Shown piece after piece: positions 1 through 12,081 of a stretch of DNA of 64,000 nt. The DNA comes from Gaertneriomyces semiglobifer (lineage: Eukaryota > Chytridiomycota > Chytridiomycetes > Spizellomycetales > Spizellomycetaceae), in contig JAHLKF010000024.1 in assembly GCA_025558075.1 (NCBI GenBank), positions 186,001-250,000 on the forward strand. Direction: 5' to 3'. Within the stretch, counting starts at the first letter, position 1. Every line of letters starts with the position of its first letter. Made by a program: the position numbers and the translations under genes. The notes under the pieces are model-generated. The model saw nothing but the letters and a program-made list of their open reading frames with translations, searched no databases and was not told where the DNA came from.

Positions 1-133
1 TCCAACAAAGTAGAGGCGTCCCCAAGTCTTTACGGCTTTCGTGTAGGAACAGAACAGAAACGAGCATACACACAGTCTCGCCTTACTAGGAAAGATAGAT
101 TAGGAACTGGTTCTTTGTTTTCAAAACTGAGAG

Positions 134-1931
134 ATGCGACGACCACATCTCCTCATCCTGGTTGTGGTAGTGCTTGTGGTGGTGTCGTTGATGTATGCTT
201 TTGATGGGAGTATGCAGTCGCTATCGTTCCATCGCACGAGCGGGTTGGTGATGACTGAAGGAGACGCGGGAAAGTCGGTTTCGAATGGGAGTATTAACAA
301 AGAGAAGATAATAGGAGGAGAGAATGTCGAGAATTCTGCAACGACCAAATCAAAAGAAACGACCAAGGGACAGAAGGTAGAGGATGCTGATACATCAAAA
401 TCAACTGAAAAGTTAGGAGACTCAGATGCGAATCAAGCAGTCGGAGAGGAGTGGGAGTTAGGAGAAGTCATCATGCCAAAAATGGCAAACGAAACAGCTC
501 GGTAAGTTTGGCGGACCCCTACCTAAGGGACGCTCATGCCACCAGCACTTCTTCGGCTGGGAGAGACTGTCATCCCTATCAAATCAAGAAACAACACTGA
601 CACCTTTTTTTCCACCTTCCATTCCCATCTGATACACAATCTTTCCGGTTTGCTCCACTTCTACAATCTCCGAATTCATTGATTTTCATAGTGCGATCCT
701 CGGTCGGTCCACTTGGCACTTTCTCCACGTCCTCGCCTCCAAATACCCCGACACACCCACCCCCTCCGACCGCCACACACTCAAATCCTTCATATCCCTA
801 TTCAGCCAGCTCTACCCCTGCGGCGACTGTGCACGCCACTTTCAACAACTCATCAAAGAGTTTCCGCCGGACTTGACCAACCGCACCACGGTAGTTCAGT
901 GGACGTGTGAAGCACATAATCGGGTGAATGTTAGGTTGGGGAAAGAGGTTTTTGATTGTGAGAAGGTGAAAGTCGATTGTGGGTGTGGACCGGAGGAGGA
1001 GACGGATGCGCCGGGGGATGTGGAACAGGAGGGACAAATTCAAGATGCTAAAGAGAGTGGTGGGAAGGCTTTGGCGGCCAAGAAACTTGTGACTAAGGAG
1101 CCAGAACAAGGAAACGGAGAAACGGAGCAGCAAGAAGTCAAAGTGCAAAAGAGTGCAGCGCAAACGAAAGGAACGGAGGAACACGTTACGAAACTTTTGG
1201 TCGCGGATGAGCCAACCGCTGAAAGTGCAGAAGAGAAACAGAGAAAACTGCAGAAGAGTGAAGCGCAAACGAAAGAAACAGAAGAACCTGCTAGGCAGGT
1301 CCTGGCCACGGAAGAACCAACCACTGAGAAACCAGAAGCGCAACAGAGAAACCTTCGAAAAAGCAAAGAACAAACGAAAGCAACAGAGCAACACGCAACG
1401 AAATTCTCGGTGGCGGAAGAGCAAACCACTGAAGAGCTAAAAGAGCAACAGGCAGATAACCATCAGCAAAAGGTGAAACCGCAAAAGAGTGAAGCGCAAA
1501 TGAAAGAAGGAGAGGAACACGCCATGAAGGTCCAGGCCATCGAAGAGCTCATCACCGAGAAACCAGAAGCTCAACAGAGAAAACTTCGAAAAAGCAAGGA
1601 GCTAGCGCCACCAACTGAGCAACACGTCATGAAACTCTTGGTACCGGAAAAGCCAACTACCAAAGACTTACAAGAGCGAAAGGGAGAAATGGATCAGCAA
1701 GATGTGAAATTGCGAAAGACTGAAGTGCAAACAAATGAAGCAGTACAGGAAAACTTGAAACAGCAAGAAACTGAAGCACCAGGCAAGGTTGATCCAGAAA
1801 AGAAGCAGCAAGATGCGAAAGAACCACAGGCTGAAACGCAAGACACGGAAGGGCAACAAAAAGGATCGGGTAGCAATCCAGATGGCCAGGAGAGCGAGAA
1901 CGATTTCTCTGAAGAGTTCGGCAATTCATAG
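134..1931 (+). CDS. ERV2: Erv2-like FAD-linked sulfhydryl oxidase with a long charged C-terminal repeat tail
   Basis: Two exons, 134-501 and 692-1931, joined through a 190-bp GT-AG intron in phase 2; 535 aa. Known family role: an FAD enzyme that makes disulfides with O2, in the ER lumen for the Erv2 branch. Seen: an N-terminal hydrophobic anchor (about residues 7-22), the block GRSTWHFLH that starts the Erv fold, the active pair YPCGDC (C166/C169), a structural pair C195 and C212 separated by 16 residues, and a CGC (C219/C221) that matches the Erv2 shuttle motif. The usual enzyme ends near residue 222; here about 310 more residues follow, rich in K, E, Q and T, in a degenerate ~38-residue repeat. 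The start is the first ATG and is followed directly by the anchor. The oxidase call is firm; ER location is inferred from the anchor; the tail's role is unknown. Confidence 0.88.
1105..1790 (+). repeat. Degenerate ~38-codon repeat inside the Erv2-like gene
   Basis: About six imperfect in-frame units share the pattern KSEAQTKxTEE...EEPTTEKPEAQQRxLRK. They encode a strongly charged, probably helical or disordered tail. No stop interrupts any unit, so the repeat is under coding constraint or recent. Confidence 0.75.
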
Positions 1932-2242
1932 AGATGTGTTAGTAAGGCTTTGCTGAATCTTGGCGATGTAGGGTTGCTACTGCTGGTCAGTTTGGTGGAT
2001 AGAAAAGAGTACACCAGAATTATGCAGAAGTATAGAAGTCCGCGATTCTTATCATTATTCATAGAGATTCAGCTATTTTGTGTCACGTCATCCAAATACA
2101 CACGATGTTCCAAAAACGAAAGTATCGTCCATCATATAGATAAGGGCACGAAGGGATATACAAAGGTGGTAGCGATGCCAGTGGGGGGGTGGATGGGGCA
2201 TACCGGATATACGGCAAGCGTCGGAATGGGAATAGTGATGCC
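1932..2242. other. Convergent intergenic gap
   Basis: About 310 bp between the stop codons of the Erv2-like gene and the golgin gene. It holds both 3' ends; no other feature is seen. Confidence 0.6.
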
Positions 2243-5200
2243 TTAAATAGTCTTTTGAACCCTCTTGACCTCGTCAGGGGAGAACTTGAGTAACATAGCA
2301 AGAACGTTCAATAATTGTGCCTAAGACAAAAAAACAAATTCCATCAATACACCATATCTCGTCATCTGTGTCAGATAAAACACCTTACCCTTTTATCTTT
2401 TCTCTCCAAAAACGTCACCAGAACCGCCTTCAAATACTCTGGATTCGGCTCTGGCAAGTCCTTCCCACTCATACTCATCGCTCTTCGTTCGTCGCCCGTC
2501 ATCGCGCTGTTCAAACTCCCATTACTTCCCCTTCGTGGCATATGCGCTTCATCCATACCATCACTACTCAACTCCTTTCGATGATGGCGGAGGGACTTAT
2601 CACTTCCAGTGCGCGAAATGTTGGACACCAGCGAGCCCGATCGGTCTCTTGGTGGCGTTTGTGTGCCAATACCTCCCAGTACGGAGGTGCCCATGAACGA
2701 GCTTTGAAGTGTGGTGGGGGTTGGTGTAGAGGGTGAGGTAACGCCAAACGAGGTCTGTCGTGATAGTTTGCGAACTTCATCTTTCAACGTCTTGTTGAGA
2801 TTCTTCAACTGTGTTTCGCGAACGCGCATGTCTTCGAGAACAGTGTCACGATTGGTCAGGATTTTTTCCCGTTCCGATTTGAGTTCTTGGATTTCCGCCT
2901 GCAGCGTGCTCAACGTCGTCAGAGATTCCGCGAGCTGCAGTTGTATCCCTTCATTATCTCGTTGTGCTTGTCGAACCCGCTCTTGCATCTGCTCAATCTC
3001 GCCTTGCTTCTCTACGGCGTTCTGCACAGAATCCTCCACTTCGGCTCGTAACCGTTCTACCTCTTCATGCACGGATTTCATTTGCTCTTCCATCTCCTTA
3101 GTATCTCGCTGCTTGTCACTCAACGCCTTCTTCAAATCCCTCGCCTCACGCTTCAATTCCCCGCATGCACCTTCTGCCTTCTCCTTTTGACTGCTCACGT
3201 CATACACAACAGCTTCCAATTCGGAAACTCGTCCCTTTAGTTCATCATTCTCCCCGCTCTTACTCATGAATAACCGTTTGCTAGTCTCCAGTTCATCCTC
3301 CAGATTCTCAATCCTCTGTTCTAGCAAATCACTCTTTTCCATTTCCCGCGATAAGAGCTCTTGCTGCTGGGTGATGGCTTGTCGGGCGGATTCCAGTTCA
3401 GCGGTACGCATGTTCAGCGAATCCATGGATTCCTGTAGCTGTCGCGTCAGCGCCCTCTCACTCTCCTCCAATGCCGAGATACGTGATGCGACCCCTTCAC
3501 GTTCCGCCTCAAACGCTTTCCGTTCGCTCTCAAGGTTTGCGCCTTCCTCAACACCTTTCCTTATACTAGCTCGCAACTCCTCAACCTCATTACGAACCCC
3601 CTCAATTACCGCCTCCTTTGCTGCCAATTCCCCGTCCTTCATTTTAACCTCGCCCTCCAATTTCAGGATTTTACTCTTACTCTGTCGCAGCAATTGGATG
3701 CTCTTGGCCTTCTTATCCTCCTCATCTTTTACCTGCTGCTGGAGCTTTAGAATCTCCTTTTCTTTGCTTTGCAAAGATGCGTCCAATTCATGGGCGGATT
3801 GTTTAGCAAGCGCGAGCGCGGCCTCGAGACCTTCGACGCGGTCAACCAAATCTCGATTCGTTTGTTCCGTTTGACGACGGAAGTTGGTAAGGACGATCAT
3901 GTCGCGGTTCAATTGATCAAGTCGCGTTTGGAGGTCTGATGCTTCCGATTGGGATTGCTGGTGAGCGCGCTGTAACTCCTGTATTTGAGATTCATAACTG
4001 GTCCGTGACGCTACGAGCTCTATGAGCTCGGATTCTCTATCGGCGAGTTGCGTCCTGAGTCCTTCAAGTTCTTCGAGATGGGACTGCACAGAAGTCTCCA
4101 GGCCTTCCAGTTGAGCTATCCGCTCCTCCAATGCGCTCTTTTCTGTACGTAAACTCTCCACTTCTGTTCTCATACGAGAGATTTCCTCATCACTAGCATT
4201 TGCGGCGGACGCTTCCATCTCACGAACTTTTTCTTGAGAAGATGCCAACGACTTTTCTAGCTGTGCTGTTAGCTCCCCCAGTGCGCTCTTGTCGGCCTTC
4301 AACTTTTCAATTTCCTCTGTGACCTGAGCAATCTCATCCCCTGATGATTCCAAATCATGTACCCTTTTCTGAAAGGATGCTACGGATTTCTCCATTTGGA
4401 CAATTCGCTCTTCCAAGGCAGCCTTTTCGCTCTTTAATGTCTCAATTTCTCTGTCTTGTCCCCCATCACTGGCGATGCGAGCAGATTCTGTATCTTGTTT
4501 CGTTTCTTGAGACAATCTCAGAGAGTCCTCCAGCTCGGCTATCCGTTGCACCAATGCAGCCTTCTCGCTTCTCAACCCTTCGATTTCTTTGATGACTGTA
4601 GCTGCGTCCTCATTCCCAGACTCCAGTTCACGCAAACGGTGCGATGCCTCTTCCAGTTCCTGCTGCGAGATCACCAACGACGCTTCTGAATCGCGTAATC
4701 GCTCTATGCGCTGCTCAAGCTCCGCATTCGCACTTCTTAAGCCTTCAACCTCTGCTCGGACTCTCGCAACCTCTTCTTTCTCAGATTTCAATTCACCGTG
4801 GAGTTTATCGCACTCTTTCTGAGATGTTTTCAATAATCCGTCCACATCGCCAAGTTGAGCCATCCGTTCTTCCGACGCATCCTTATCCTTGGTGAGCGTC
4901 TCAACCTCTTCTCGCAATCTCGACACCTCCTTTTCTTTACTGTCACTTTGCGATTCGAGCTCCCGCACCCGCTCCTGAGCCTCTCCCAACGCTTTCTGTG
5001 ATGCCTGCAGCGACTCCTCTACACCTTCGAGCTCTGATAGCCGCTCCTTCAAAGCAGCCTCTTGCCTAGACAGTGCCACCATCTTCTCCTTCACCCGACG
5101 CAATTCGTCATCGTGCGCCGTCGCGGATTCAGCGGTGGTCGCGTGCAACTCAGGACTTGCATCCTCCTTGTTACCATTCTCATTTTCCAGGTCCGCCGCC

Positions 5201-7522
5201 CTTCTCTCCGCTTTCACCAATGCATTCTTCAAATCTTTGACTTGTTCATCTAACTCCGTGATCCGGCCTTGCAACTTGACGCGCATAGCACTCATCAATT
5301 TCTGGAGTTCTTCCACACCGTGGCGAGAGGCTACCGTATTTTTGAGTTCGCCCTGCAATTTGGAGACGGTTCCCTCAAGCTCGCTGATTCGGTCTTGCTT
5401 CTCAGCGACAAGGCGTTCGGCGGAGCTGGCTCGCGTATCAGCCTCTTCAGTAATCTCACTGCATTTTCGTTCCACATCCGCAGAGTGTGACTCCAGGTCT
5501 CGTTTTGAGGATGCCAACTCGGCTTCAAGAGTTCGAAGACGCTCTTGTGCATTCTCCAGCTCTTCCTGCAGCTGTAGGCGTCGGGCAGATTCAGCAGAGA
5601 ATTGTTGTTGCGCAGCCTCCAGTTGGGTCTTCACCTGTTGGCACTCAGCAGACTCGACTCCTAACCGTCGTTGTACGGCCTCTAACTCGTCCTTTAACCG
5701 TTGGCACTCGGCAGACTCAGCTCCCAAGCGATGCTGAGAAGCTTCCATCTCGTCTTTGATGCGTTGACACTCACTATCCGACCGCGACTTTTCAGCCTCC
5801 AATTCCACTCTCAACCGTTCTGTCTCGCCTTCCAACTGAGAAGTCACCCCTTTCAATCCGGTAATCTCATCTATCATCCGCAAATTCTCGCCGCGTAACC
5901 CCTGTACCTCCCAATCTTTATGCGACAACATCCCCATCAACTCTGCGGTCCTTGTTTTCATACCCATCAATTCCGCCTTGATCGCCTCCATTTCCCCGCT
6001 CGACCCACTCCAAGGCGTGTGAGACTCGATGACACGCACAGCGACATCATCACTTGATTCGCTAGCTGCATCTTCAGAAACAGCCGTATTCCCGTTAAGT
6101 GAATCCGTTTGCTGCGGTTCGCTGTCCGATGCTGGAGGTTGTTGCGATGTGGCATCTCTCTGTTCAAGTTCGGCCAGTTTGGCAAGCGCAACGTCACGTT
6201 CATCACTTGTACGCGCCAAATCTCGACGTAACGTATCAAGCTCCGCACGTTGAGCGGACATCTGAGCATTGAGATCTGCGCTTTGCGCCTGGAGTCGGGA
6301 TTCTATCACGGATAATCGAGAGAGGGTTGTATCGCGTTCAACAGTGATGTTCTGGAGTAAAGCGCTCATGGAATTGGCTTGCTCTTGAACGGTCGCTCGT
6401 TGCGAATGAGCGTCTTCCCGATCCTGGGCAAGCGTCTGTAGCTGGGAATTTAGGTCTGAGATCTGCGACTCTAATTGGACAAGTTGAGAAAGACTCGTAT
6501 CTCGTTCTTTGGTCAGTGATTCTACTTGCGTTGAGAGCTCGCGAATCTTGAGTTTGAGGGTTATGGTGCTGGACGAGTCGGGGGTTGATGGTCTACCTAT
6601 AGGTGTGCGTGCTTGTGCCGGAGAGTCAGGCCTTGAAGGAGGTGTTGGTTTCGCCGATGTCCCTGCATCTCCATGCTCAGGCTCTGCTTCGGTTTGCACA
6701 CTCTCTTCTTTGAGGTGTCGCTCCTGCTCGCGGTTCGCTCTATTTACTTCGCCCTCACCCTCAACACTCTTGGTATGTTTTCTTTCAACCTTTGGGCTCT
6801 TGTCACCCTTCAAGCTCTCTCTCCTTAACCTAGCCACCTCCTCTTCTCTCTCCAATAACCGCCGTTCATTCTCCGCGATCATATCATCCTGTAGTCGCAG
6901 CCTCTCTCGATCTTCCCCAACCCGTTTCAAAAAGGCTTCGAGTTCATCGAAATGTGCCGCAGAGCTCAGTTTCGAAACCGGTGTGTATGTGGAGACAAGG
7001 TTACTGAGACGTTGCGTTCTGCTGCGAAGCGTGCGGTACGCTTGGGCCACATCTTGGAAATGTCATCCCGAGATCAAGCAATAAGGTAAAGAGCAAAAAT
7101 GGGGGAAAGGTCAGCTCAAAGTTGCGAAAAGAACGGGCTCCCGAACTTGAAAATGCACGGGAGCAGGAGCAACTTCATTCAAATACATAGCCCCCCCAAC
7201 ACCTACCTGCATAGCTCTTCTCAAACTTTTTCAGTCTCTGTAACCTCTCGCTCAACTCCTCCGGATCCATCTGATATACCTGTTCTGGCGTCATCCCACT
7301 CAACGGTTCCCTCGCCTCCTCGCCTTCTCTCGTCTCTCTCCCTTCCCGCCCTTCACCCCTTTCCCCCTCCTCCGACCCCGCATCATCCAACATTGTGCTC
7401 GAGGAGCTCTGCGGAGTCCGTAACCGTCCAACGACAACCCCTGCCTCGGTCTGTATGTTCTTGAGGGTTTCCTGCGATGCTTCAAGTGAAGCTTTGAGAC
7501 GTGTTTGGAGGTTGGTAAACAT
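2243..7522 (-). CDS. GRIP-domain golgin, giant coiled-coil protein of the trans-Golgi
   Basis: Three exons on the minus strand: 7522-7207, 7052-2389 and 2320-2243; introns of 154 and 68 bp; 1685 aa. Known role: tethers vesicles at the trans-Golgi, recruited through the GRIP domain by Arl1-GTP. Seen: a short N-terminal segment beginning MFTNLQTRLKASLE that resembles golgin N-termini, about 1400 residues of nearly unbroken heptad coiled coil (many 'LEERIAQLE'-type units), a serine-rich linker, and a C-terminal GRIP domain at residues 1642-1685. That domain has the invariant Tyr in NPEYLKAVLVTFLE and is split by the last intron, ending LLKFSPDEVKRVQKTI. Taking the start inside exon 2 would lose 105 residues. 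Imh1/golgin-245 type is the best guess; the exact golgin subfamily is not settled. Confidence 0.9.
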
Positions 7523-8289
7523 GGTTGGGGTTGATGATCGGACTCTGCGCTATGGGCCCCTCTTCCAAATGCGTTTGCGGGAGAGGCGGAGCAAATCTTA
7601 TATAACCTTTTCCCAACCCTCCCTTCGTCCTCACGCGACGAACCAGTTAAAAATCAATACTAGACGTTGAAAACAACGATCCCGTGGCTCGTAGCTCGAA
7701 AACCGTTATAAGCTCATTCTCATCTTTTGGCAGTTGCGTCGTTGCGGTGTGCTTCCTCTCCGAGGGCAGTTGTGTTCGAAACTAGTAAGTCGGATTCTTG
7801 TTTTGAGGAAGCCCCAGTTCTAATTCTGCCGCGGGGGGGACCGCTGTTATGTCATGTGACTTACGCGCAAGGAACTGCACACTTCAGAACAAGGTTTTCT
7901 TGATATTAAAAAATGTGGAATGGCAGAACTACAATGAGAGATCCGCTGTCAGTGGGAGGGCAGGATGAGGAATGGACAATGGGGTTGTTGGCAGCAACTG
8001 CTGGACACGATGTACCACTAGTATGTAGCGTGATATGAAGCATCTTTGTTCATGATCATGCAGATCGCAACTCAGTATAGTAGACCACCCCCATCCCAGC
8101 TATGATATATCTACATCCGGACGGGAGGGGGCACACAGTCAAGCATCATACAGCACTATATCCTAGCATATCATAGAAGTCCAGCTTCTCTCGGTATAAA
8201 AGCTCACACCCCACACACTATACAGACCAAAAAAAATGGAGCTCGAACCCATCTGTCCGCTCTAGTTTCTTAACGTCTCTCAATCAAGA
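7523..8289. other. Golgin upstream region and carboxypeptidase 3' flank
   Basis: About 770 bp. No open frame with protein character, RNA gene or repeat is seen. It should carry the golgin promoter and the carboxypeptidase 3' UTR. Confidence 0.5.
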
Positions 8290-9628
8290 TTACAGCTTCC
8301 TGGGCGGGATTGTCAAGTCAGGCATCTCATTCGCTGCCAAGTACTCGGCAAACGCCTTGACACCGGCCCAGATCTCTTCACCGGTCGGGACAATCTGGTT
8401 GGCGGGCAACACAAAGCCGTAACGACCCTCATCACGCAACTCGATCGTGAATCCGGCCATCTTGGCTTTGGCAGTCATCCAATCATCGGTGGCGCCAGAA
8501 GCAGGGTAGAGATCGGCACCGGGAATGCTCTGGTAGGAGACACCAGATTGAGCGCGGATGGCAGCTTGGACGCTGTCGCCGAGGCGCTTGTACTGGGCTT
8601 CACCCGAAGAGGGAGTGGCTGTCCAACCCCAAGGACGGAGGACGAGCTGGCCGTAGGACTACAAAAGACACAGCATGCGTGAGCATAAGGAAAGGTCGGG
8701 GACGTCATATATCTCAAAGGGTACTTACGTGGATATCAATGCCTCCGGCACGGTTCGGCAAGGAGAGAACAAAGTTTTTAATCGCCTGGGTCTCGGGTTC
8801 GCTGAACGCTGCTGTACCACGGTAGTTCTCCTGGCACGGGCTGCTTGAGGTACCGGCGACACCCCAGTGCTCATCAAAGTTCCTGTTAAGATCCACACCT
8901 TTGCAACTGCTACTCCTGTTCACACGACGGTTCTTGCGCCACATGCGGTCACTGGTACGACTGAACTCGTATCCATCAGGGTTCGATACGGGAGTAACGT
9001 AGAACTCGAATTGGTCAAGAAGGGATTTCACTTGTGCGTCAGTGGAGGCCAAAGTGAGAAGCTTGTGTGCTTGGTACATTGTGGTCGATCCGGAGATCCA
9101 TTCGCGGGCGTGGATCAGGCCGTTGAAGTAGATGCTCTTCTTGGGACCAGTGCTCTTGTTGTTGGTGATTTTGAAAGCGGGAATATCGCGGCCTTCGATA
9201 GATTTACCGATGCTTCCCAAGTCGGTAAAGTAGTCAGGGTAGGTTGATTTCCAGGATTGGATCTTGGAACGAATGGCTGCGTAGGATTGGTAGTTGCTGA
9301 AGTAAGAGTCTCCGGTTTGGCGAGCGGCGAGACGGTTCTCAACCTGTTCCTCGCTGATCAAGGCCGCAAGGTCTTCGATAAAAGTCTCGCAGGAGATGCC
9401 CGTTGCGAGAAGGGCAGAACGTTCAGCAGCATTTTTGACGCGAATATCGGTCGGGGAATTGGCGGAGATGCCGTGAGACCAGATATCAAGGTCGGAAGAT
9501 TCCAGGTACGCCTGTTGGGCTGCGTCGGTGATCGTGCAGCGAAGAACTTGTTCGGTGGACACTGGCGCGGCGTGGGTGACCGACAAGAGAGAGACGGCTG
9601 CGAGCAAAATGGATTGGCGGAGCTGCAT
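8290..9628 (-). CDS. Secreted M14A zinc carboxypeptidase, B-type specificity predicted
   Basis: Two exons, 9628-8729 and 8658-8290, joined in phase 0 through a 70-bp intron; 422 aa. Seen: a signal peptide (MQLRQSILLAAVSLLSVTHA, cut near residue 20), a propeptide, then the catalytic domain. Zinc ligands are H173 and E176 (HAREW) and H300 (last codon of exon 1); DLNRNFDEHW carries the substrate-carboxylate arginine; the catalytic glutamate is E373 in ELRDEGRYGF. The position equivalent to residue 255 of the pancreatic enzymes is Asp (YPASGATDDW), which in the family goes with cleavage of C-terminal Lys/Arg (carboxypeptidase B) rather than hydrophobic residues. An extracellular, zymogen-activated digestive enzyme is the likely role. 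Family call firm; specificity inferred. Confidence 0.93.
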
Positions 9629-12081
9629 CTTGGGTGCAATTATGAGGTTAAATGCGATATAGGGCGGGCTTGCTTTTTATAGGAACAGGCTTGTTAGACT
9701 TGAGAAGTTTGGACGACCGTTCAACTGCTGCCTGTATTTATACTGTGCCCTCAACAGGCAAGTCCCCGTTCATACGGAGACGAGGGATCTCGTTCTTGGC
9801 ATCGCTTCGGGAAGCCATGGAACGGAAAGGGGCACACTAACCCGATGACAGATAACGATGTGGACGTGGATGGGATGGATGAGGAGATGGCGGAGGATAT
9901 CGTGGTTTATGGTGCGTTATAGGATCATTCGTTGGAATCTGTGATGTAGGTTCCGGGGACCCCGCGGGGAGGCAGGAACGACTGGGTGATGAGAGGGCTG
10001 TCGCTCTTGAACAGCCGTGTGTAGTGCAAAAAATTCGCATGTGGGCAGTTGTTTCCTCTATCATCAGATCTCCGACTCGGAGCGAGTAAAGATTGATTGA
10101 AATGACGACCGATCTACGCATTTCCGCCTGCACAGCACACTTGCAAAATTCACCCTTGTGTTGTGAGGGGATCACAGTTCAAGTCCGTGGAAAGCGGGGA
10201 AATGAATTCAGGGATCGCACCGACGGGCGTGGGTGAATTCGCGCATGCGTTGCCGAGATAATTCGTGTGCCGCGCGCAAGCGAATAGATAAAATAGATAC
10301 CACCAGGTCCACCAGGCTCTCACTCATGAAACATTATGATAGCACGGTCACTGCTCTCTCTTCAGAGATGATCAATTTCAAGGGGCTGCTTGCTGCACAT
10401 CCATCCACCCATGCGTGGACAGTGGTCCGCCCCTCGTCATTAGGCGCTTCCGGGTCGGAGAATTTCCGTCTCCCACGCACGCAGGCGCGCACCACCCCCC
10501 GAAACCATTCTCAGCATCATCATTGTCAAAGATGCCCACGCACGTCCCTACTCGCACATCACACTTCACACTTCAATTCACACGCCGAATGTCCAGTTGC
10601 GAATTGAACAATTTTGACAGAAATCCACAAATGATTTCGCCGAAGCCAAGGGTCCCGAAGGGTCAAGCGTCATGGGTCTATCATCCCATGGCATACGTAT
10701 GATAGGATTAGGTAAGTGTAGTTAAGTATGTTAGGTAAGGAATTAGGTAATAATATCGGTGTGATGAGGTAATATATAACAGCATGCGTAAGCAAAGCGG
10801 ACAAATATATAACGCGAACGAGAACCAGGCGCCAGTGAGAAAGTCGAGATCGGAGCTGGTCAGACCGTGGCATGAGATGAAAATGATGGCACGACAGTCT
10901 TTGTTACGGCAAGCGCTAATGGGAAGGAACCAGACAAGGCAAAGTCGTGCGGCACTTTTTGCAAGGCAGGGAGGGAGTTGCATACAGGGATTGCGTGGTC
11001 GATACTACCCCTGGGTATAATTCTCCCGCTCTTCAATTCTCGTCGTGTTGCGGTCTGGCTTTGCGCATGAAGCGTATGCAGACTAATGATAACTGCTTTT
11101 CGCACGAAGCGACATGCACACTACTTGCAACTGCTTTTCGCATGAAGTGGCATGCACGCCACTGGCAACTGTTGTTCCCATGAAGTGGCATACAGTACTG
11201 CTGCCATTTACCGCCATAACGAATCAACCGCCTGTGGAACGTTTGTGCCCGTGTTAATCCACGGACGAACAGCGCTCCGGCCCTCGATGACCTCCTCTTT
11301 GGCAGCTTTTCTCGATCAGAAGTCGCTCTTGGCCTCATGCCCGTGCGCCAAACATGAACCTTTATGTTTAACTGCTCCTGGTAGATTGGTGGTCTTGTTG
11401 AACGGCGGCGCGATGGAACATTCCTAGTTCACATGCGCTATTTGGGGCTTTGAACAGCCTTGAACGAGCAGTTCGCAACAAAAAAGCTGGACTTATACGG
11501 TTGAGTGCCGGAGCGACTACCATGCCGTCACTGGCCTCCTCAATATGAACTACCAGAAAGCCCCATTTGCCGAAAAACGCGCCCACTTCACCTCATTGAG
11601 CGCCTTGCTAAATCGGAGCTTATTTGGTTCGAAATCGGCAAATGAATGAAAGGACGTTCAGGATCACGCAAACAATGCCACAGTCAGTAGAGTCATTCCG
11701 CCGGTGATGTCAGTTGACATCTATGCTAACACGAGCGTTTGGCGCATCTGGGTTATGTAGACATATAAGGGGTAGCGGGGGTACAAAACCGGGGTGGCCC
11801 CAAGGGCGATTAAGGGGATGGAGCAAGTTTGTGGTGACATACCTAAATACGCTTTGTTGAGGCGGTGTAGGAGCTATAAACTATACGTGAGAGTAAGTCT
11901 AGAGCAATAGTTATAAGGCATTATATTAGATATTAATTCCGTGGCGATAAACAGTATTCAACCAATAGCGCTAGCCCGCACGCACCCTTCTCGAAAACCT
12001 TCATTTAACAAGCGAAAGAAGGTGAATCATTCTTTGCTATGCTGGACAGCGAAATGGTGGGCCCACTGGTAAGTTTTTTGG
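9629..12081. other. Long intergenic region without a recognisable gene
   Basis: About 2.4 kb between two divergently placed genes. Open frames here look random. Three TTAGGTAA-like words occur at about 10697-10750, and a 38-bp tandem repeat lies near 11.1 kb. No tRNA or rRNA signature was found. Confidence 0.5.
11064..11204 (+). repeat. 38-bp tandem repeat, about 3.7 copies
   Basis: Successive units of 37, 38 and 38 bp plus a partial one, each starting CGCATGAAG or a near variant, followed by CATGCA and ending AACTGCTTTT. Units differ at several positions, so the array is not recent. Confidence 0.8.

Noticed and set aside
2371..7050. Golgin start inside exon 2 and end at 2371
   Set aside because: The start is not ATG and the end cuts the GRIP domain; flanking exons complete both.
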